From Brassica napus (taxonomy: Eukaryota > Streptophyta > Magnoliopsida > Brassicales > Brassicaceae), in the NCBI RefSeq assembly GCF_020379485.1, contig NC_063450.1, forward strand, positions 26,140,137 to 26,204,136: a stretch of DNA of 64,000 bases, written 5' to 3'. A program made the position numbers and the translations under genes. Each line of letters opens with the position of its first letter. The first letter of the stretch is position 1. The notes under the pieces are model-generated. The model did not search any database. It saw nothing but the letters and a program-made list of their open reading frames with translations, and was not told the origin of the DNA. Shown piece by piece: positions 1 through 12,614 of the stretch.

Positions 1-3000
1 TCGAACAAGTGCCCTGAAAACCCCATTGCAAAGAAACTTGATCGAGCCTTGATCAACGAGCACTGGCTTGACCTCTACCCCAACAGCCTAGCTAAATTCC
101 TACCTCCTGAATTTTCTGATCACTCACCCTGTTGCATTATCCTTGACAGCCCTCTCCCCCTAGCCGGAACCAAACCCTTCAAATTTTTCAACTACCTGAC
201 CTCTCATCCTGACTTCCTCTCCCTGGTGGCTGAGTTTTGGACTTGCACTGAAAATGAGATTCAAACTCTTGCTTTGTTGAGTGCTAAACAGAAAGAGTTA
301 AAGAGAGAGTTAAAGAGATTAAATAAAGAAAACTTCTCAGAGATTCAAAAAAGAGTGATTGAAACTAACAGTTTGTTTACCCATGCGCAGGTTTTATCTC
401 TTCAACAACCAACATGTCCCAACTTTGCTGCAGAAAGAGAGCTGCGAGACAAATTGAACATGCCCAGAAGAGTGGAAGAAGAATATTTCAAACAACTATC
501 TAGAATCAACTGGCTAAAGTGTTGAGATCTTAATACCAGCTACTTTCAGAAAGTAGCAAAGGCTAGGAAAGCTTACAATACGATCACCATCCTCATCGGT
601 ATGAATGGTTTTGAAGCCACTTCCCCAAAGGACATCGGCAACATCGCATTATCTCATTTCCAAAGCATTCTTGGGCCTCCAACTCACAAAACATCACCAG
701 TTTTGATTTCACAGGTTGTTGACATGATTCGCACGGACAGGTTCTTTATCTCTCCAGCACAGTCTGCTCAACTTTCCCCGATTCCCTCTCCAGCAGACAT
801 AACAAAAACTATGTTCAGACTCAACCAGAATAAAAGTCCCGGTCCAGATGGTTTTACTTCGAGTTTCTACATAGCATCTTGGGGAATCTTAGGGACATAA
901 GTAATCAATGCCATAATCGCTTTCTTTAACTCCTCTTCTCTCCCACAAGCCACAAACTCTACCATCCTTACCTTTTTACCTAAATTCCCTGGAGCTACAG
1001 TTATTAAAGATTAGAGACCTATTTCATGCTGCAATACCCTCTACAAAGTCATCTCTAAACTCCTAGTGGGTCGCCTAAAACCACTTCTCCCCTCTATCAG
1101 TTTACCTAACCAAACAGCTTTCATCAAAGGGCGACTACTAAGGGAAAATTGCTTACTTGCGGCTGAGATAATGTCTGGTTATCATAATCAAAGAGGACAG
1201 AAGAAGCTCACCTTAAAGATTGATATAGCCAAGGCATTTAACTCAGTCAGATGGGACTTTCTCACTGCTTGCCTCCATGCGCTCAACCTTCCTGACCTGT
1301 ACATTCAGTGGCTCACTTCTTGCTACTCTACTCCATCCTTCTCTGTGGGCATCAACGGGAGACTCCATGGGTTCTTCAGTGGTACTAAGGGGCTGCGCCA
1401 ACGCGATCCCCTGTCACCATACCTGTTCGGAATTGTCATGAATATACTATCTCAAAAACTAAATGAAGCAGCGCAGTCAGGCCGATTTGGTTATCATCCT
1501 AATTGCCAAGATTCAAGTCTCACACACTTATGCTTTGCCGATGATATTCTCATATTTACTGACGGTTCTTCTAACTCTGTCGAAGGAGTTCTCCAGGTCT
1601 TAAAAGAATTCAAAGCCTTCTCTGGACTAGCCATAAGTGTGGAGAAATCCTGCTTCTTTCCAAGTGGGTTAACTGAAGATGAGACGACTTCCATTGTTTC
1701 TACCACTGGCATCTCTGTTGGTTCCCTTCTCGTACGATACCTAGGCCTACCGCTTAACTCCAAGAAGCTCTCAATTGCCAATTGTGAACCACTCCTGCAA
1801 CAGGTCAGATCCAAAATCAACTCATGGACATCAAAATATTTATCCTTTGCAGGCAGACAAGTGCTCATTTCTACAGTCATAGCTGGCATAACGAATTTCT
1901 GGTGTGGAGCTTTTGTCTTACCAAAAGAATGTATCCACGCAATAGATAAAATGTGCAACGCATTTCTCTGGAAAGGAACCCTTGAAGGTAGATATGTGGC
2001 TAGAGTTGCCTGGGACAAAATCACCCAGCCGAAACGTTGTGGAGGCTTAGGTCTCAGGAACCTAGAGCTCTGGATCACAACTTGTACCATCAAACTCTTA
2101 TGGTTGCTCCTATTCAGAATGGAATCAGTGTGGGTTGCTTGGATACACCAAAATGTTATAAAAGATGAAAGCATTTGGCAAATGAAACCGAAACAGTCCC
2201 ATACCTGGCTATTCAAGCAGATCCTTGCGATCAGGCAAACTGCAATTCAATGGGCAATAATAGATCCAGCCAATGGCATTGATGTTAGCTTCTGGTTTGA
2301 TCCGTGGACTAAGTATGGCCAGCTTATCAGCTTCATAGGCCCCCTAGGACCCCGACAAACAGGCATCCCTCTTTCCACTACGGTTGCTGAACTCTGGAGA
2401 AATGATTCTTGGACGCTTCAATCAGCTCGCTCCAACCGAATGGAGGAACTACTAACTCATTTGACAACGATCAACCTCTCAGACATACCAAGCTTCCCAC
2501 AATGGATTGTCAATGGCAGACAACAGCGATCCTACTCAAGTTCTCTCATCTACCAATCTCTACAGGAGCCTCTTCCCAATGTTCCTTGGTACCGCCTGAT
2601 CTGGATCAAGAAAGGTATTCCTAAACACAAATCTCTGGCATGGCTGATGCTATTGAATCGATGCCCTACTCGGGATCGTCTCTTATCATGGAACCTTCAA
2701 ACAGACCCGTCTTGCCTCCTTTGTAATCATGCGAATGAAAGCAGAGACCATATCTACTTTACCTGCTCCTTCTCGAGTGATGTCTGGAACCATTTCTCTT
2801 CTCGATTTAACATTAACTCAGCATCAAGTTCATGGGATGACATTGCTCAATCTCTCATGTCTCAAGCTACCTCTGCGAATCACAAATACCTCTCCATTCT
2901 TACTTGGCAAGCGGTGATTTACAATATATGGTGGGAAAGGAACGAACGGCTTCACCGTGGGAACCACCGATCCGTGGATCAAATCATAGCAAAAACCACC

Positions 3001-3093
3001 ACAATCATCAAGAACAGAATCTCCGCCATGCGTCCTGAGAACAACTCACTACCCAGTGATCTGATGCAGTACTGGTTTCTCCATTTCCCGTGA
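1..3093 (+). pseudogene. LINE ORF2: endonuclease C-terminus and reverse transcriptase
   Basis: Encodes the end of an AP-type endonuclease ([12 protein letters not shown] near codon 10), a helical linker, a reverse transcriptase and a C-terminal Cys/His zinc-finger-like region (around 2620-2790) typical of plant LINE ORF2; in the cell it would copy LINE RNA at a nicked chromosomal site. The RT metal-binding motif FADD is intact at 1534-1545 and QRDPLSPYLF lies upstream of it. One frame stays open from the window edge to 3093, interrupted only by three single-codon stops: TGA 523-525, TAA 898-900 and TAG 1012-1014. Each lies inside conserved LINE sequence, so these are point mutations in an otherwise unshifted copy. 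It cannot make full-length protein. Confidence 0.9.
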
Positions 3094-3316
3094 TACTTCG
3101 ACGCTAGTTTCGAGTCGCGTTCCAATCGGACTAAGGTTCCGTCTCATCTCGTCTCTCGTTTCCTTTCTTTAGTTAGTGATAGCTGGATTGGGCCTTCATT
3201 TTCTAAAATGGGTCAGGGGTTCTTATTGGGTTTCTAAAGGGTTTATTTCTATTGTTGGTCTTGTAACCACTCTTACCACAATATTTTAATTTAATGCACA
3301 AAAAAAAAAAAAAAAA
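1..3316 (+). mobile_element. LINE (L1-type), 5' end outside window
   Basis: Non-LTR retrotransposon whose endonuclease/reverse-transcriptase ORF runs in from the window edge and ends at 3093. A roughly 200-bp 3' UTR follows and ends in an A17 tail (3300-3316), the usual LINE 3' end. The upstream part, including any target duplication, is not in the window. The ORF ends after the zinc-finger-like region and has no RNase H domain, unlike the LINE that follows, so two LINE lineages are adjacent here. Confidence 0.9.
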
Positions 3317-3384
3317 CCACAACCCTAACCTTTTAAAATGCAATATCAGTAGTTTATAGAAAGTGGATATGAATTTTACTGCAA

Positions 3385-3480
3385 ATGCAGATCAAGCAGA
3401 ACAAATGCAGATCAATCAGATCATGCATGAGAGATGCAGATCAAGCGGATCATACAAGCTGATCAAATAGATCAAACAAT
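3385..3480. repeat. Degenerate GCAGATCA minisatellite-like stretch
   Basis: The spacer between two LINEs contains repeated ATGCAGATCAA/ATCAGATCA words with irregular spacing (for example near 3385, 3407 and 3434). It looks like a decayed simple repeat; no gene is visible from 3317 to 3500. Confidence 0.5.
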
Positions 3481-3500
3481 TATTATAGTTTTCAAAGATA

Positions 3501-3516
3501 AAAACAATTCAAATAA
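3501..3516. repeat. Target-site duplication, left copy, of full-length LINE
   Basis: AAAACAATTCAAATAA here is repeated exactly at 10135-10150, immediately after the poly(A) tail. This defines the insertion and shows that the 5' end at 3517 is the original integration end. Confidence 0.88.
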
Positions 3517-3846
3517 CTCAATGGGAGCGGCTAGGGTTTTAGGCGACGAGCGAGGTGACTTTCAGATCTAGGAGACTCCGAAGATAAACGACGAATCTCT
3601 CCCGTGTGCTCTTGAGTCCTAGGCCTACTATACAAGGAGACACTGTTTCCCTTGGCTAGTGTTGTTTCTTTGAGCCCCGAAAGAGTCTGTGTCCTTACGT
3701 GCTGATCACGTTTTACAATATTGCTTGAAGTTACGATCATAATTTCTAGCCTTTGCTAAGATCCGTACTCTCTTAGTCTTTTGGATTACTCCTCTTTAGG
3801 TAAACCAAAGAAATCTCTAGACTTTGCTAAGTTTTGTTGACTGACC

Positions 3847-5987
3847 ATGTCGAACCAAAGAGATCTTGTCGTGACACATGGAAACCATAGACCCGGCTCC
3901 AGCGCATCCCATGCCATGCGTCGTCTCGATATTGAAGATAATGAAATCATAAAACTTCCAGAGTGTGACCTAGAGGCGGCGGCGGAGCGGTTTAAGCTGA
4001 CCCTTATCGGACGTGTCTTCCAACTGAAGAGTAGGAGCATTGATGCTTTGATCAATTTTCTCCCAAAGCCACGAATCTGAAACGTGGAGGGCAGAGTCCG
4101 AGGAACTAATCTCGGGAATGGACGCTTCCAATTTGACTTTGAGAACGAACATGACCTCCGATCGGTTTTAAACAAGAGGCCATGCCATTTTAATCAATGG
4201 AGCTTTGCATTAGAGCGATGGGAACCCTTTACACGGGAGGACTTCCCTAACTCAATCCCTTTTTGGATTAGTGTTAAGGGTGTTCCAGTCCACTTCTGGA
4301 ATGATGGTACTTTCTCAGAGATTGCCAAGGCCCTGGGAAAAAAGCTAACGTTGGATTCAAAATGAGCAAAAATCCAAGTTTCCATTAACGTGGATAACCC
4401 CTTACAATTTGAAAGGAGAGTTGTTTTTCCGAATGGTGATATAGGGAGGGTAACGTTTGTGTATGACGGTCTCCATTGATATTGCTTCAACTGTAAACAT
4501 ATCTCTCATGATAAGAACTCGTGTCCGTTACTGACGGAGAAAGAACGTGAACACAGGAGACTTCAACGTCTCGATCAGAATATCAACAGTGAAAAGAATC
4601 TTCAACTCGAGCCTCCGAGGGGAGCCAATGAGAACAGAACTAAGCGGCCAAGATCGCCCCCAAATGATCGCAACGTACGATCAAACCTGCCACTGAGATT
4701 TAGGATGGAAGAAGGGAGAGAGGAAAAGAGACAACGTCATGCCCACCATGGTCTGAAAGATCACCCTAACTCGTATTATGAAGTCTCGAAAAAGAGTTCT
4801 GATCATCGTTACCCCCCCCCCCCCGTGAATCGGGTAGAGATGCTGGCCGACGTACGAATGTCTGGAATAGGATCGAACAGCCTCAAGAACCCCGAGATTC
4901 TGGCTCAATGCCACGACATAACTCCTCTTTGAACCATAATGCCAGAGTGCGTAACGGATCAAGGGACCATAGGAATCATACGAGGTCGTACCAAAGAGAG
5001 TGGAGACCCCGCACCCACTTAGCAACACACCACAATGGGGAACACCGAAAATCCTCTATAAGAGCTTCTGGTGAAAGTGGTCTCTCTGACTCCCTCTTGG
5101 ATTCTCAGAGAACCATCTCGGAGAACCTAAATGGTCTTGAAGCTGGTGAAATTCCTAGACAGGAAGATGCAGAACAGATGGAACGCCGACGTCTCAAAGG
5201 AAAAGGTATAGCCACGGCGACCCCTACTTCAAAAGAAAAAGATCGTCAAGCCCGGAATTCTTTCATCACTCTAGCTCCTCTCTCCTTTCGTGAACCCGAT
5301 GAACGCATCCAGTCAACCGTGGCAAGGTATGTCACACCAGAACCTAGGAAATCTCCTCCCCGCGTGGAAGCGAATAAATACCTAAATGATATGGAGATAG
5401 ACAAGGTTGTTGAGGCGGCTCTGGAGGCAATGGTATTGACTGAAGATGACTTGGAAAATCTAGAGAATTCTGTAAAGGAATTTGAAGGTCTGGAAATGGA
5501 TGATGAAATGATTGATAAAGATGATCTGCTTGGAGAAACACCGGACATGGATGCAGAACAGATAGATGCTCTAACTCAACTATCTCCAGTACATGCTGAG
5601 GATCAAGAGGAGCCGCAAGACGGCATGAACAAATCGACGGATAGGAAGAGGAGTAATGTTACAACAAGCCGCAAGGATAAAACGGCAGCTCAAAACTTTG
5701 ATACGGAAATCACGGTGCTTGCTCAAGACCCAAAACCCAAAGGTGTGCTAAAGAGGAGGGTCCCCAAGAGCCCAGAAGCAAAAGTTTCTAAGGCCTCAAA
5801 GAAACTAAATGCGGCTCGAGGCCGAATCTCTCCAAAAGGGAAACCACGGACCAAAGCAGGTAAACCCTTAGCCCAGTCCTCTCGTGCAATCCCTCGTCAT
5901 GAGGTGTTCCCCTCTGTTTCAAGCAAGAATTCTCTGTCTCTCTCAGGTTTGGTGGTGTCCCAGAAACCACCCAGTAAGATAATATGA
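3847..5987 (+). pseudogene. LINE ORF1 (DUF4283 plus zinc knuckle), broken
   Basis: ORF1 encodes the RNA-binding partner of LINE ORF2. From the ATG at 3847 the protein shows a DUF4283-like domain (about 3900-4365; the FWISVKGVPVHFWN segment is typical), then a CCHC knuckle CFNCKHISHDKNSC near 4484-4525, then a long charged tail with many Lys/Arg/Ser. Breaks: in-frame TGA at 4078-4080, TGA at 4363-4365, TGA just before the knuckle (about 4479), and a frame change at a C13 run (4812-4824), after which frame 3 remains open to 5987. The stop overlaps the ORF2 start as ATGA (5984-5987), an arrangement that would couple translation of the two ORFs. Confidence 0.82.
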
Positions 5988-8900
5988 GTGCAATCGCGTG
6001 GAATTGTCAGGGCGCTGGCGCGTACCTGACCAAGCAGCACCTGCGCGAGCTGCACCGCTGTTTTACGCCTTCTTTTCTTTTTCTTTCAGAAACAAAAAAA
6101 TAATTTTTCTTTTTTGCAAGATTTTCAGTTTGAATTTGGTTATAATAAATTGTTCACCGTGGAGCCGGAAGGCAGAAGTGCTGGACTACCTCTTTTTTAT
6201 TTAGATTCTTTCGAAGTAGAGATATTTTTTTCCAATAATCGTATGATTGATATTATGGCTACCATAGAAGGACACAAGGTGTTCATAACATTCGTCTATG
6301 GTGATCCGGTTGTTGAATACCGAGAACATGTTTCGGATAGGCTTACCGGGATGAGTCTTACTAGAAATGGTCTGTGGTTGATGTTGGGCGATTTTAAAGA
6401 TATAACAGGTCACCATGAGAAAAAAGGTGGGAGAAGGAAACCTGATACGTCGTTCATCCCCTTCAAATCTATGTTAGCAAACTGTGGGATGATAGATTTT
6501 CCAGCAAAAGGAGACCCACTCTCTTGGGTAGGGAATAAAAGCTCCGGCAAAGTACAATGCAAGTTGGATCGAGCCGTAGGTAACGAGGACTGGCACCATA
6601 TCTTTTCCCACACGAATGTGGAGTACTTACGTCTATAGGGTTCTGACCACCGCCCAATCCTAACTCGCTTCCTCTCCAAGCAAGGAAGGATCAGACAAAG
6701 AAAGGAAGGATCAGACGCGGTTTCAAGTTCGACAAACGGTGGATTGGTAAGCATGGCCTTAGAGAAACGATCCTATAGGGATGAAACGACCCCGGCAATC
6801 TTCACCCGCCCGATTTGTATGAGCGGATAGCCAAATGCCGCAAGGCAATCTCGCATTGGAAACGTCTGAACCCATCGAATTCGAGCGTACGAATTGAAGA
6901 GATCAAAGATAAGCTCGAGAAAGCTCAACTGAATGATGCTATCTCAAATTATGCGATTCTACAACTCAAATGGGATCTAGGCGCGGCTTTCCGGGACGAA
7001 GAGTTGTATTGGAAGCAAAAGAGTCGAGCTAACTGGCTGAGGGAAGGAGATGGGAATACAAAATTTTTCCGCGCCAAAACGAAACAGCGGCGCGCTAGTA
7101 ACATGCTTACCAAGCTAAAGAACCCCCAGGGAGGATGGGCTGAGTGTGAAGAGGATATTGAACGGGTTTCAGAGGAATCCTTCCAAGTTCTCTTTACCAC
7201 ATCAAGCCCCGAAAATTTTGATGAAGCCCTCCGGTATGTTACCGAAAAAGTTACTACACGGTGTAATGAGACGCTTTCTAGTGCCCCATCAGATGAGGAA
7301 ATTAAAAAAGCTCTGTTCGATATTAACCCGAAGAAGGCACCTGGCCCTGATGGGATGACGAGCTTATCTATCAAAAATTATGGGGAATCACCGCAGGGGA
7401 GATCTACCGTACGGTGAAAGACTTCTTCTCGTCAGAGACACTGGATGCGCGACTGAACCAAAAAAACATCTGCCTAATCCCAAAGACAAATAGACCATGC
7501 GAGATGACGGAGTTCCGCCCCATAAGCTTGTGTAATGTAAGCTATAAAATTGTTTCGAAGATCCTCAGCAATCGACTTAAACGCTTCCTCCCGACTTTGA
7601 TTTCGGAGACCCAATCGGCCTTTGTGGCTAAGCGACTCATCACAGATAATATCCTAGTCGCACAAGAAGTGTTTAATGCTCTACGGACTAACCAAAGCTG
7701 CAAGACTAAATTTGTCACCATCAAGACCGATATGAGTGAAGCCTATGATAGGGTGGAATGGACATTCTTAGAAGCACTTATGCGCAAACTGGGATTTTGT
7801 GAGCGATGGATCTCCTGGATACATGTATGTATTTCTTCAGTATCATACAATGTACTCATCAATGGAGAACCAAAAGGTAACATAATCCCAACCAAAGGTA
7901 TCCGACAGGGTGACCCACTCTCACCATTCCTGTTCATTATCCTGACAGAGGAGCTTATATCCCAAATACATGGAGCAGAAAGAGAGGGCAGACTCACCGG
8001 CCTAAAAATTGCGAGAGATAGCCCTCCTGTCTCGCATCTCCTGTTTGCGTATGACAGCCTCTTCTTCTGTAAAGCAGAACCTCAACAATGCCGGGAACTC
8101 ATGAAAATCATTAGTGAATATGGGAGAGCATCAGGACAACAGTTAAACGCTGCCAAATCCTCCGTTTTCTTCGGCAGCAAGGTCCCTACGGAACTCAAAA
8201 CTGAAATAAAAGAAGCTCTGGGTATATCTCGCGAGGGAGGTATGGGCATCTATCTGGGACTACCGGAGCAGATTTGTGGCTTCAAGAGACATGTATTTGC
8301 TTTTATACATGAACGCCTTATGGATCGTCTGAATTCTTGGTCTGCGAAACTACTTTCAAAAGGCGGAAAGGAGGTTTTGATCAAATCGGTGGCACTGGCA
8401 CTTCCCTCCTATGTTATGTCATGCTTCCTACTTCCTCAAGACATTATTAAAAAAATGTCTAGTGCAATCGCACAGTTCTGGTAGTACCAAGCAAAATAAT
8501 GGCGGCCTACACTGGATCGCATGGAATAAAATCTGCGTACCGAAAGACAAGGGAGGTTTGGGATTTCGAGATTTAAAGAATTTCAACATTTCTCTGCTGG
8601 CCAAGCAACTGTGGCGCCTCGTACAATACCCGACGTTCCTATTGGCTAAAGTACTGAAAGGAAGATATTATCGCAATACAAATCCGATTGATGTCGAGAA
8701 AGCAGGTTCACCATCTTACGTATGGCGCAGTTTGATGGCAGCAAAACCCCTCCTGAAGTCGGGGCTGAGAAAGGCGATAGGCTCTGGCTATAATACTAGA
8801 ATCTGGGACGAGTCATGGCTTCCTACAAGCCCCCCACGTCCGCCTACTGGGGTAAGCCCGATCCAAAAACCAAAATTACTCGTCCATGAGCTCGTCGATC

Positions 8901-10102
8901 GCAACTCCAAGAATTGGAACTTGGATTTGTTGAAAACTTTGATTGTCCCAGAAGATATCCCATTGATATGTAGCCTGCGGATTAGTAAAGCTTTCAGGGT
9001 AGATAGCTACTGATGGGTTCATACGAAATCCGGAATGTACTCCGTCAAAACTGGATATGATGAGATGTGTCGACTGACAGAGGAACTTCCTACATAATAC
9101 TGCTCAGAACCTAGCATTACCGGTTTAACTCAACAGGTGTGGGCGAGCAAGACTGTGCCAAAAATAAAGCACTTCATGTGGCAAGCCCTGACAAACTGTG
9201 TTCCCGTCTGTAGTCGTTTGGCTGACCGGCAATGCCATCCTGATCAGACATGTCCAAGATGCGGGCAACATGAAGAGACTATAAACCATATTCTATTTGA
9301 GTGCCATATAGCCACCCAGACCTGGTCCCTTGCGGCACTACCCAGCGACCCGGGAGAGTTCCCGAGTTCCTCCATATACGGAAACTTTGATTTCCTACTC
9401 AATAGGATCCACAAACGCCATAGCACAGAGGAGTGTAAAGCTCGTATCCCTTGGATCCTCTGGTTCCTATGGAAAGCTCGAAATGAGAAGGTCTTTAGCA
9501 ACAAGGACATCTCGCCATTGGAGGTGTTGCAGTCCGCAGTCTCAAAAACGACTAGCTGGTGTGTGGCGCAAATTAGCATGGATGCACCAGAGGTGAATGA
9601 GAGCTCGATGATTCCGGAGCCGCAATATATACCTCCACGGAGGCCTTTTTGCAGGATAGACGCATCATGGAAGGAAGATGACGCCTGTTACGGTGGTGGT
9701 TTCGTGATGGAGAATGAAGATGGGAGCACAATTTTTGGTTCAATTTCTAGTAACCGTGTGTTGTCTCCCCTACATGCAGAGTTCGCAACTTTGCTGTGGG
9801 CTATGAAGTCTTCGCTATCTCTCGGTCACGTCTCGATGGCTTTTGATTCAGACTGCTTGCAGCTGGTTAGGCTGATTGAGGAAGAAGAAGAATGACCAAG
9901 TCTTATGGCTGAGTTTGATGAGTTTCCTAACCTTCGTTCTATGTTTCAATTTTGCTCCATCTCTTTTGTTTCACGTTTAAAGAACCTCCGAGCCGATTGC
10001 CTTGCGAAAGGTGCTCGGTCTCGCGGCTTTTGTTTTTTCCATGTACTTCCTGAGGTCCCAACTTGGCTGGTGCTCGACACCACTTGGTTGGAACCATCGT
10101 AA
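5984..10102 (+). pseudogene. LINE ORF2: endonuclease, RT, RNase H; heavily mutated
   Basis: Starts at ATG 5984 with the MSAIAWNCQG motif of plant LINE endonucleases, stops at 6101-6103, then resumes in another frame. The endonuclease continues to about 6680 (LGDFKDITG, CKLDRAV, GSDHRP). RT spans about 7300-8480, then a zinc-finger-like region (9160-9310) and RNase H (9630-10060: DASW, HAEFATLLW, DSDCLQL). Frame changes occur near 6105, 6700-6800, 7400 and 8480; stops include TAG 6636-6638, TGA 9011-9013 and TGA 9893-9895. The RT active site reads FAYD at 8044-8055: the first catalytic Asp codon is now Tyr, which alone should abolish RT activity. Confidence 0.88.
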
Positions 10103-10134
10103 TAAAAAATATGAAGCTTTCGATGTAAAAAAAA

Positions 10135-10150
10135 AAAACAATTCAAATAA
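10135..10150. repeat. Target-site duplication, right copy, of full-length LINE
   Basis: Exact second copy of AAAACAATTCAAATAA directly after the A-tail; see the copy at 3501-3516. The first As may be shared with the tail. Confidence 0.88.
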
Positions 10151-10971
10151 AATAAATTATATGTTTCAATAATAAAAATTACAATAAAATACATCAAAAC
10201 ATATAATATAGAAATATAATACATAAACAACAATAAATGTTGCACTAAAACCATGTTACGACAATTTTAAAATCAAAATATGAAAACATTAAAATTTAAT
10301 GAAAATATCTTCCACTAATATACATATTTAAATTATATTAGGATATTTTGCATAATCCTAATTATCATAATTTAACACACATTATAAATATATAATAACT
10401 TAAATAAATATAAAATTATATGACAAAAATAGAAAGATAAATATATAAATGATAGTTTTTATATTCTAAAGTTGAAAGCAAAATTGAATGAAAATATTGT
10501 ATTTGTAAAAAATAGATAAATATATTTCAAAATTAAATATTTGCAGATCTCCCGTAAACAACACCAAATGTATAGCGGGTGTAGATCTCCTGTCTTTTCC
10601 ACAAAAAGACAAAAAAAAAATGAACTGCACGCAGATCTCCCACTATATACAATGCAAAACTAGAAATTGTTGAATGGTGAATGTAGTGCATGCAAAAGAA
10701 CTTTTTGTGCGGGAGAACTACCTTAGTCCACCCTTCCATTCAAACACTAAGGCGATTTTATTCATTAGCTCATCGAGTATAAACTTTATAGAGATTCAAT
10801 GATTCACAATTTGTTCAAAACGTACAGCTAATAATACCAATTAAAAAAAAGTTAACCACAAAACATCATTATCTAAACTACCTAATGTAGCTTTTAAAAT
10901 GAATTCCTTGAGAACTATTAAAACTGCAAATAAAATAAAATTCAAATGTTACAACAAAAATAACAATGAGA
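10151..10971. other. AT-rich intergenic DNA with a possible MITE
   Basis: No credible gene. A stretch at about 10543-10735 repeats GCAGATCTCCC or GTAGATCTCCT three times (10544, 10580, 10630) and ends with the inverted form GTGCGGGAGAACTAC, suggesting a decayed inverted-repeat element; its exact ends and target duplication are not clear. The rest is low-complexity A/T. Confidence 0.4.
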
Positions 10972-11246
10972 TTAGAGCTTGACCCGCACGCCCGTGCGGA
11001 TATTTATTTTTAGTTTTATGTATAAAATATTATTTAAATGTTTATTAGTTAATATTTTAAATATTTATCATATTTTAAAATTTTTATAAACATCATAGTG
11101 AAATAGTTTACATGTTGGAAAGAAATATTGATCCATGTGTCATATTAAACTTTCGACAAACATTTAACCATTGATATGTTTGAGTAATGTTTCTTTTAAC
11201 ACGAGATCATTTCCCAACTCTATAATATTTTAAATATTTTGTTTAT

Positions 11247-11255
11247 ATATGGGTC
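11247..11255. repeat. Target-site duplication of LINE nested in Helitron A
   Basis: ATATGGGTC directly before the T-run (the complement of the poly(A) tail); the same nine bases occur at 12592-12600 beyond the truncated 5' end of the LINE. Confidence 0.6.
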
Positions 11256-12591
11256 TTTTTTTTTGTCGACAACATTACAGACTCGTATTGACTCTGTAAA
11301 CCACACCGGGAGATATTGATCCATGTGAACGACGAAAGACGTTTGTTTCCTGACACTACGTGCTAGGTTATCCGCCTTTGTATTTTGCGTTCTTGGTACA
11401 TGTATAATCTCTGATCGTGTGAATCTCTCTTTCAGACTCTTGATATCTTCCAAATAACTTGCAAAAGCTGGCCACTCTTCTGGTTCTGAAACCATCTTCA
11501 CCAATTGAGAACAATCCGTTGCAAACGTAACCTGGAATTGACGTAAATTCTTCATACATTCCATAGCCCATAGTAGCGCCTCCATCTCTGCATGCAAGGG
11601 AGTTAAAGAAGCCCTTACATTCCTGGCTCCCATTAGACCTTCAAAACCTTCTAAAGTACTGAACCAACCCTGACCAGAGAACATATCCCCCTCTTTCCAT
11701 GATCCATCTGTAAAACACCATCTTCCAGGAATTGACGGCAGAGATGCCTGAACCTGTGTTCCCGTGTTCTGGTCCTTCAAAATCTGTGTCTCTGCCCAGA
11801 GTGTGGATTCCGTTTCTGCCAACTTAAGAGTCCCTAGGGTCCATATCCAGATTACTAAAAACCTTATTATTTTTTCCTTTCCAGATGTACCAAAGTATCC
11901 AAGCAAAGTGATGATCCTCCATCGGTTGAGCAACTCTCCAGAAAAGGTGATCCATGTTTGTAAATAGAGCTTGTTGGGAAAATAATTGGATTTGTTGGTA
12001 TCTTTGATAGCGCCCAAACCTGAATTGCTGGAGGACACTCAAAAAACACATGGTTAATCGACTCCTCATCCGCTCCTCATCTTGCACAACATATATCTCC
12101 TTGGATCCTTCGCGCCTGCAAAATCTTCTTAACTGCAACACACCCTGAAACCAATTGCCAAAAAAAATGTTTTATTTTTGGTGGGCACCTTAGTTTCCAA
12201 CAAAATGCCTTCAAAACATCAACTGTAGGTCCAATTAATACTGGTGATCTTTCCCTATCCGGGTAAATCCTCTCTACTTGATATCCTGATTTAACCGTAA
12301 ATTTTCCATTATTTGTGAAATGCCATCCTTCCCTATCAACCATCTGGTTTCTGCTCAGTGGTATGCTCTCTATGATTTTCACATCCTGTGGGTCTACCAA
12401 AGTACGAATAACCTGCGAATTCTATTTTCGCGAAGTAGAATCAATAAGGGAATCCACAGTAAGGTCTGGATACAAATTGTGTTGATTTTTATTGGCGGGT
12501 CTCGGGCGAGTGGTTGGGAGCCAAGGATCGTTCCATACAGATATAGAAGATCATGTTCCCACCCTTTTGATTAGTCCTTTGCTACATCAGA
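11256..12591 (-). pseudogene. 5'-truncated LINE: zinc-finger-like and RNase H region
   Basis: Minus-strand fragment of a LINE ORF2. Reading from 12570 down it shows the WNDPWLP segment that precedes the zinc-finger region, the PPKIKHFFWQ stretch (near 12190), and an RNase H domain with FTDGSWKEG, HAEMEALLWAMEC and ATDCSQLVK (11470-11710), so the D/E/D catalytic positions are still visible. The tail is a run of Ts at 11256-11264 on the plus strand. A frameshift near 12040 splits the reading frame. The 9-bp duplication ATATGGGTC bounds it, indicating insertion after the Helitron had landed. No promoter or RT domain remains, so it is inert. Confidence 0.78.
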
Positions 12592-12600
12592 ATATGGGTC
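12592..12600. repeat. Target-site duplication, right copy, of nested LINE
   Basis: ATATGGGTC, matching 11247-11255; marks the point at which reverse transcription stopped. Confidence 0.6.
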
Positions 12601-12614
12601 ATATAGTGAGATTT

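Larger units (their letters stand above)
3517..10134 (+). mobile_element. Near full-length LINE with both ORFs and exact target duplication
   Basis: A 6.6-kb L1-type LINE: about 330 bp of 5' UTR, ORF1 (3847-5987), ORF2 (5984-10102), a very short 3' UTR and an A-tail ending at the duplicated target site. The 16-bp duplications at 3501-3516 and 10135-10150 bound it. Both ORFs carry many stops and frameshifts, so it is an old, dead but structurally complete insertion. An 18-bp slippage duplication (GGAAGGATCAGAC repeated near 6683 and 6704) is one of the visible indels. Confidence 0.9.

Noticed and set aside
1494..2216. 240-codon minus-strand open frame
   Set aside because: It is the antisense shadow of the LINE RT frame and has no recognisable domain.
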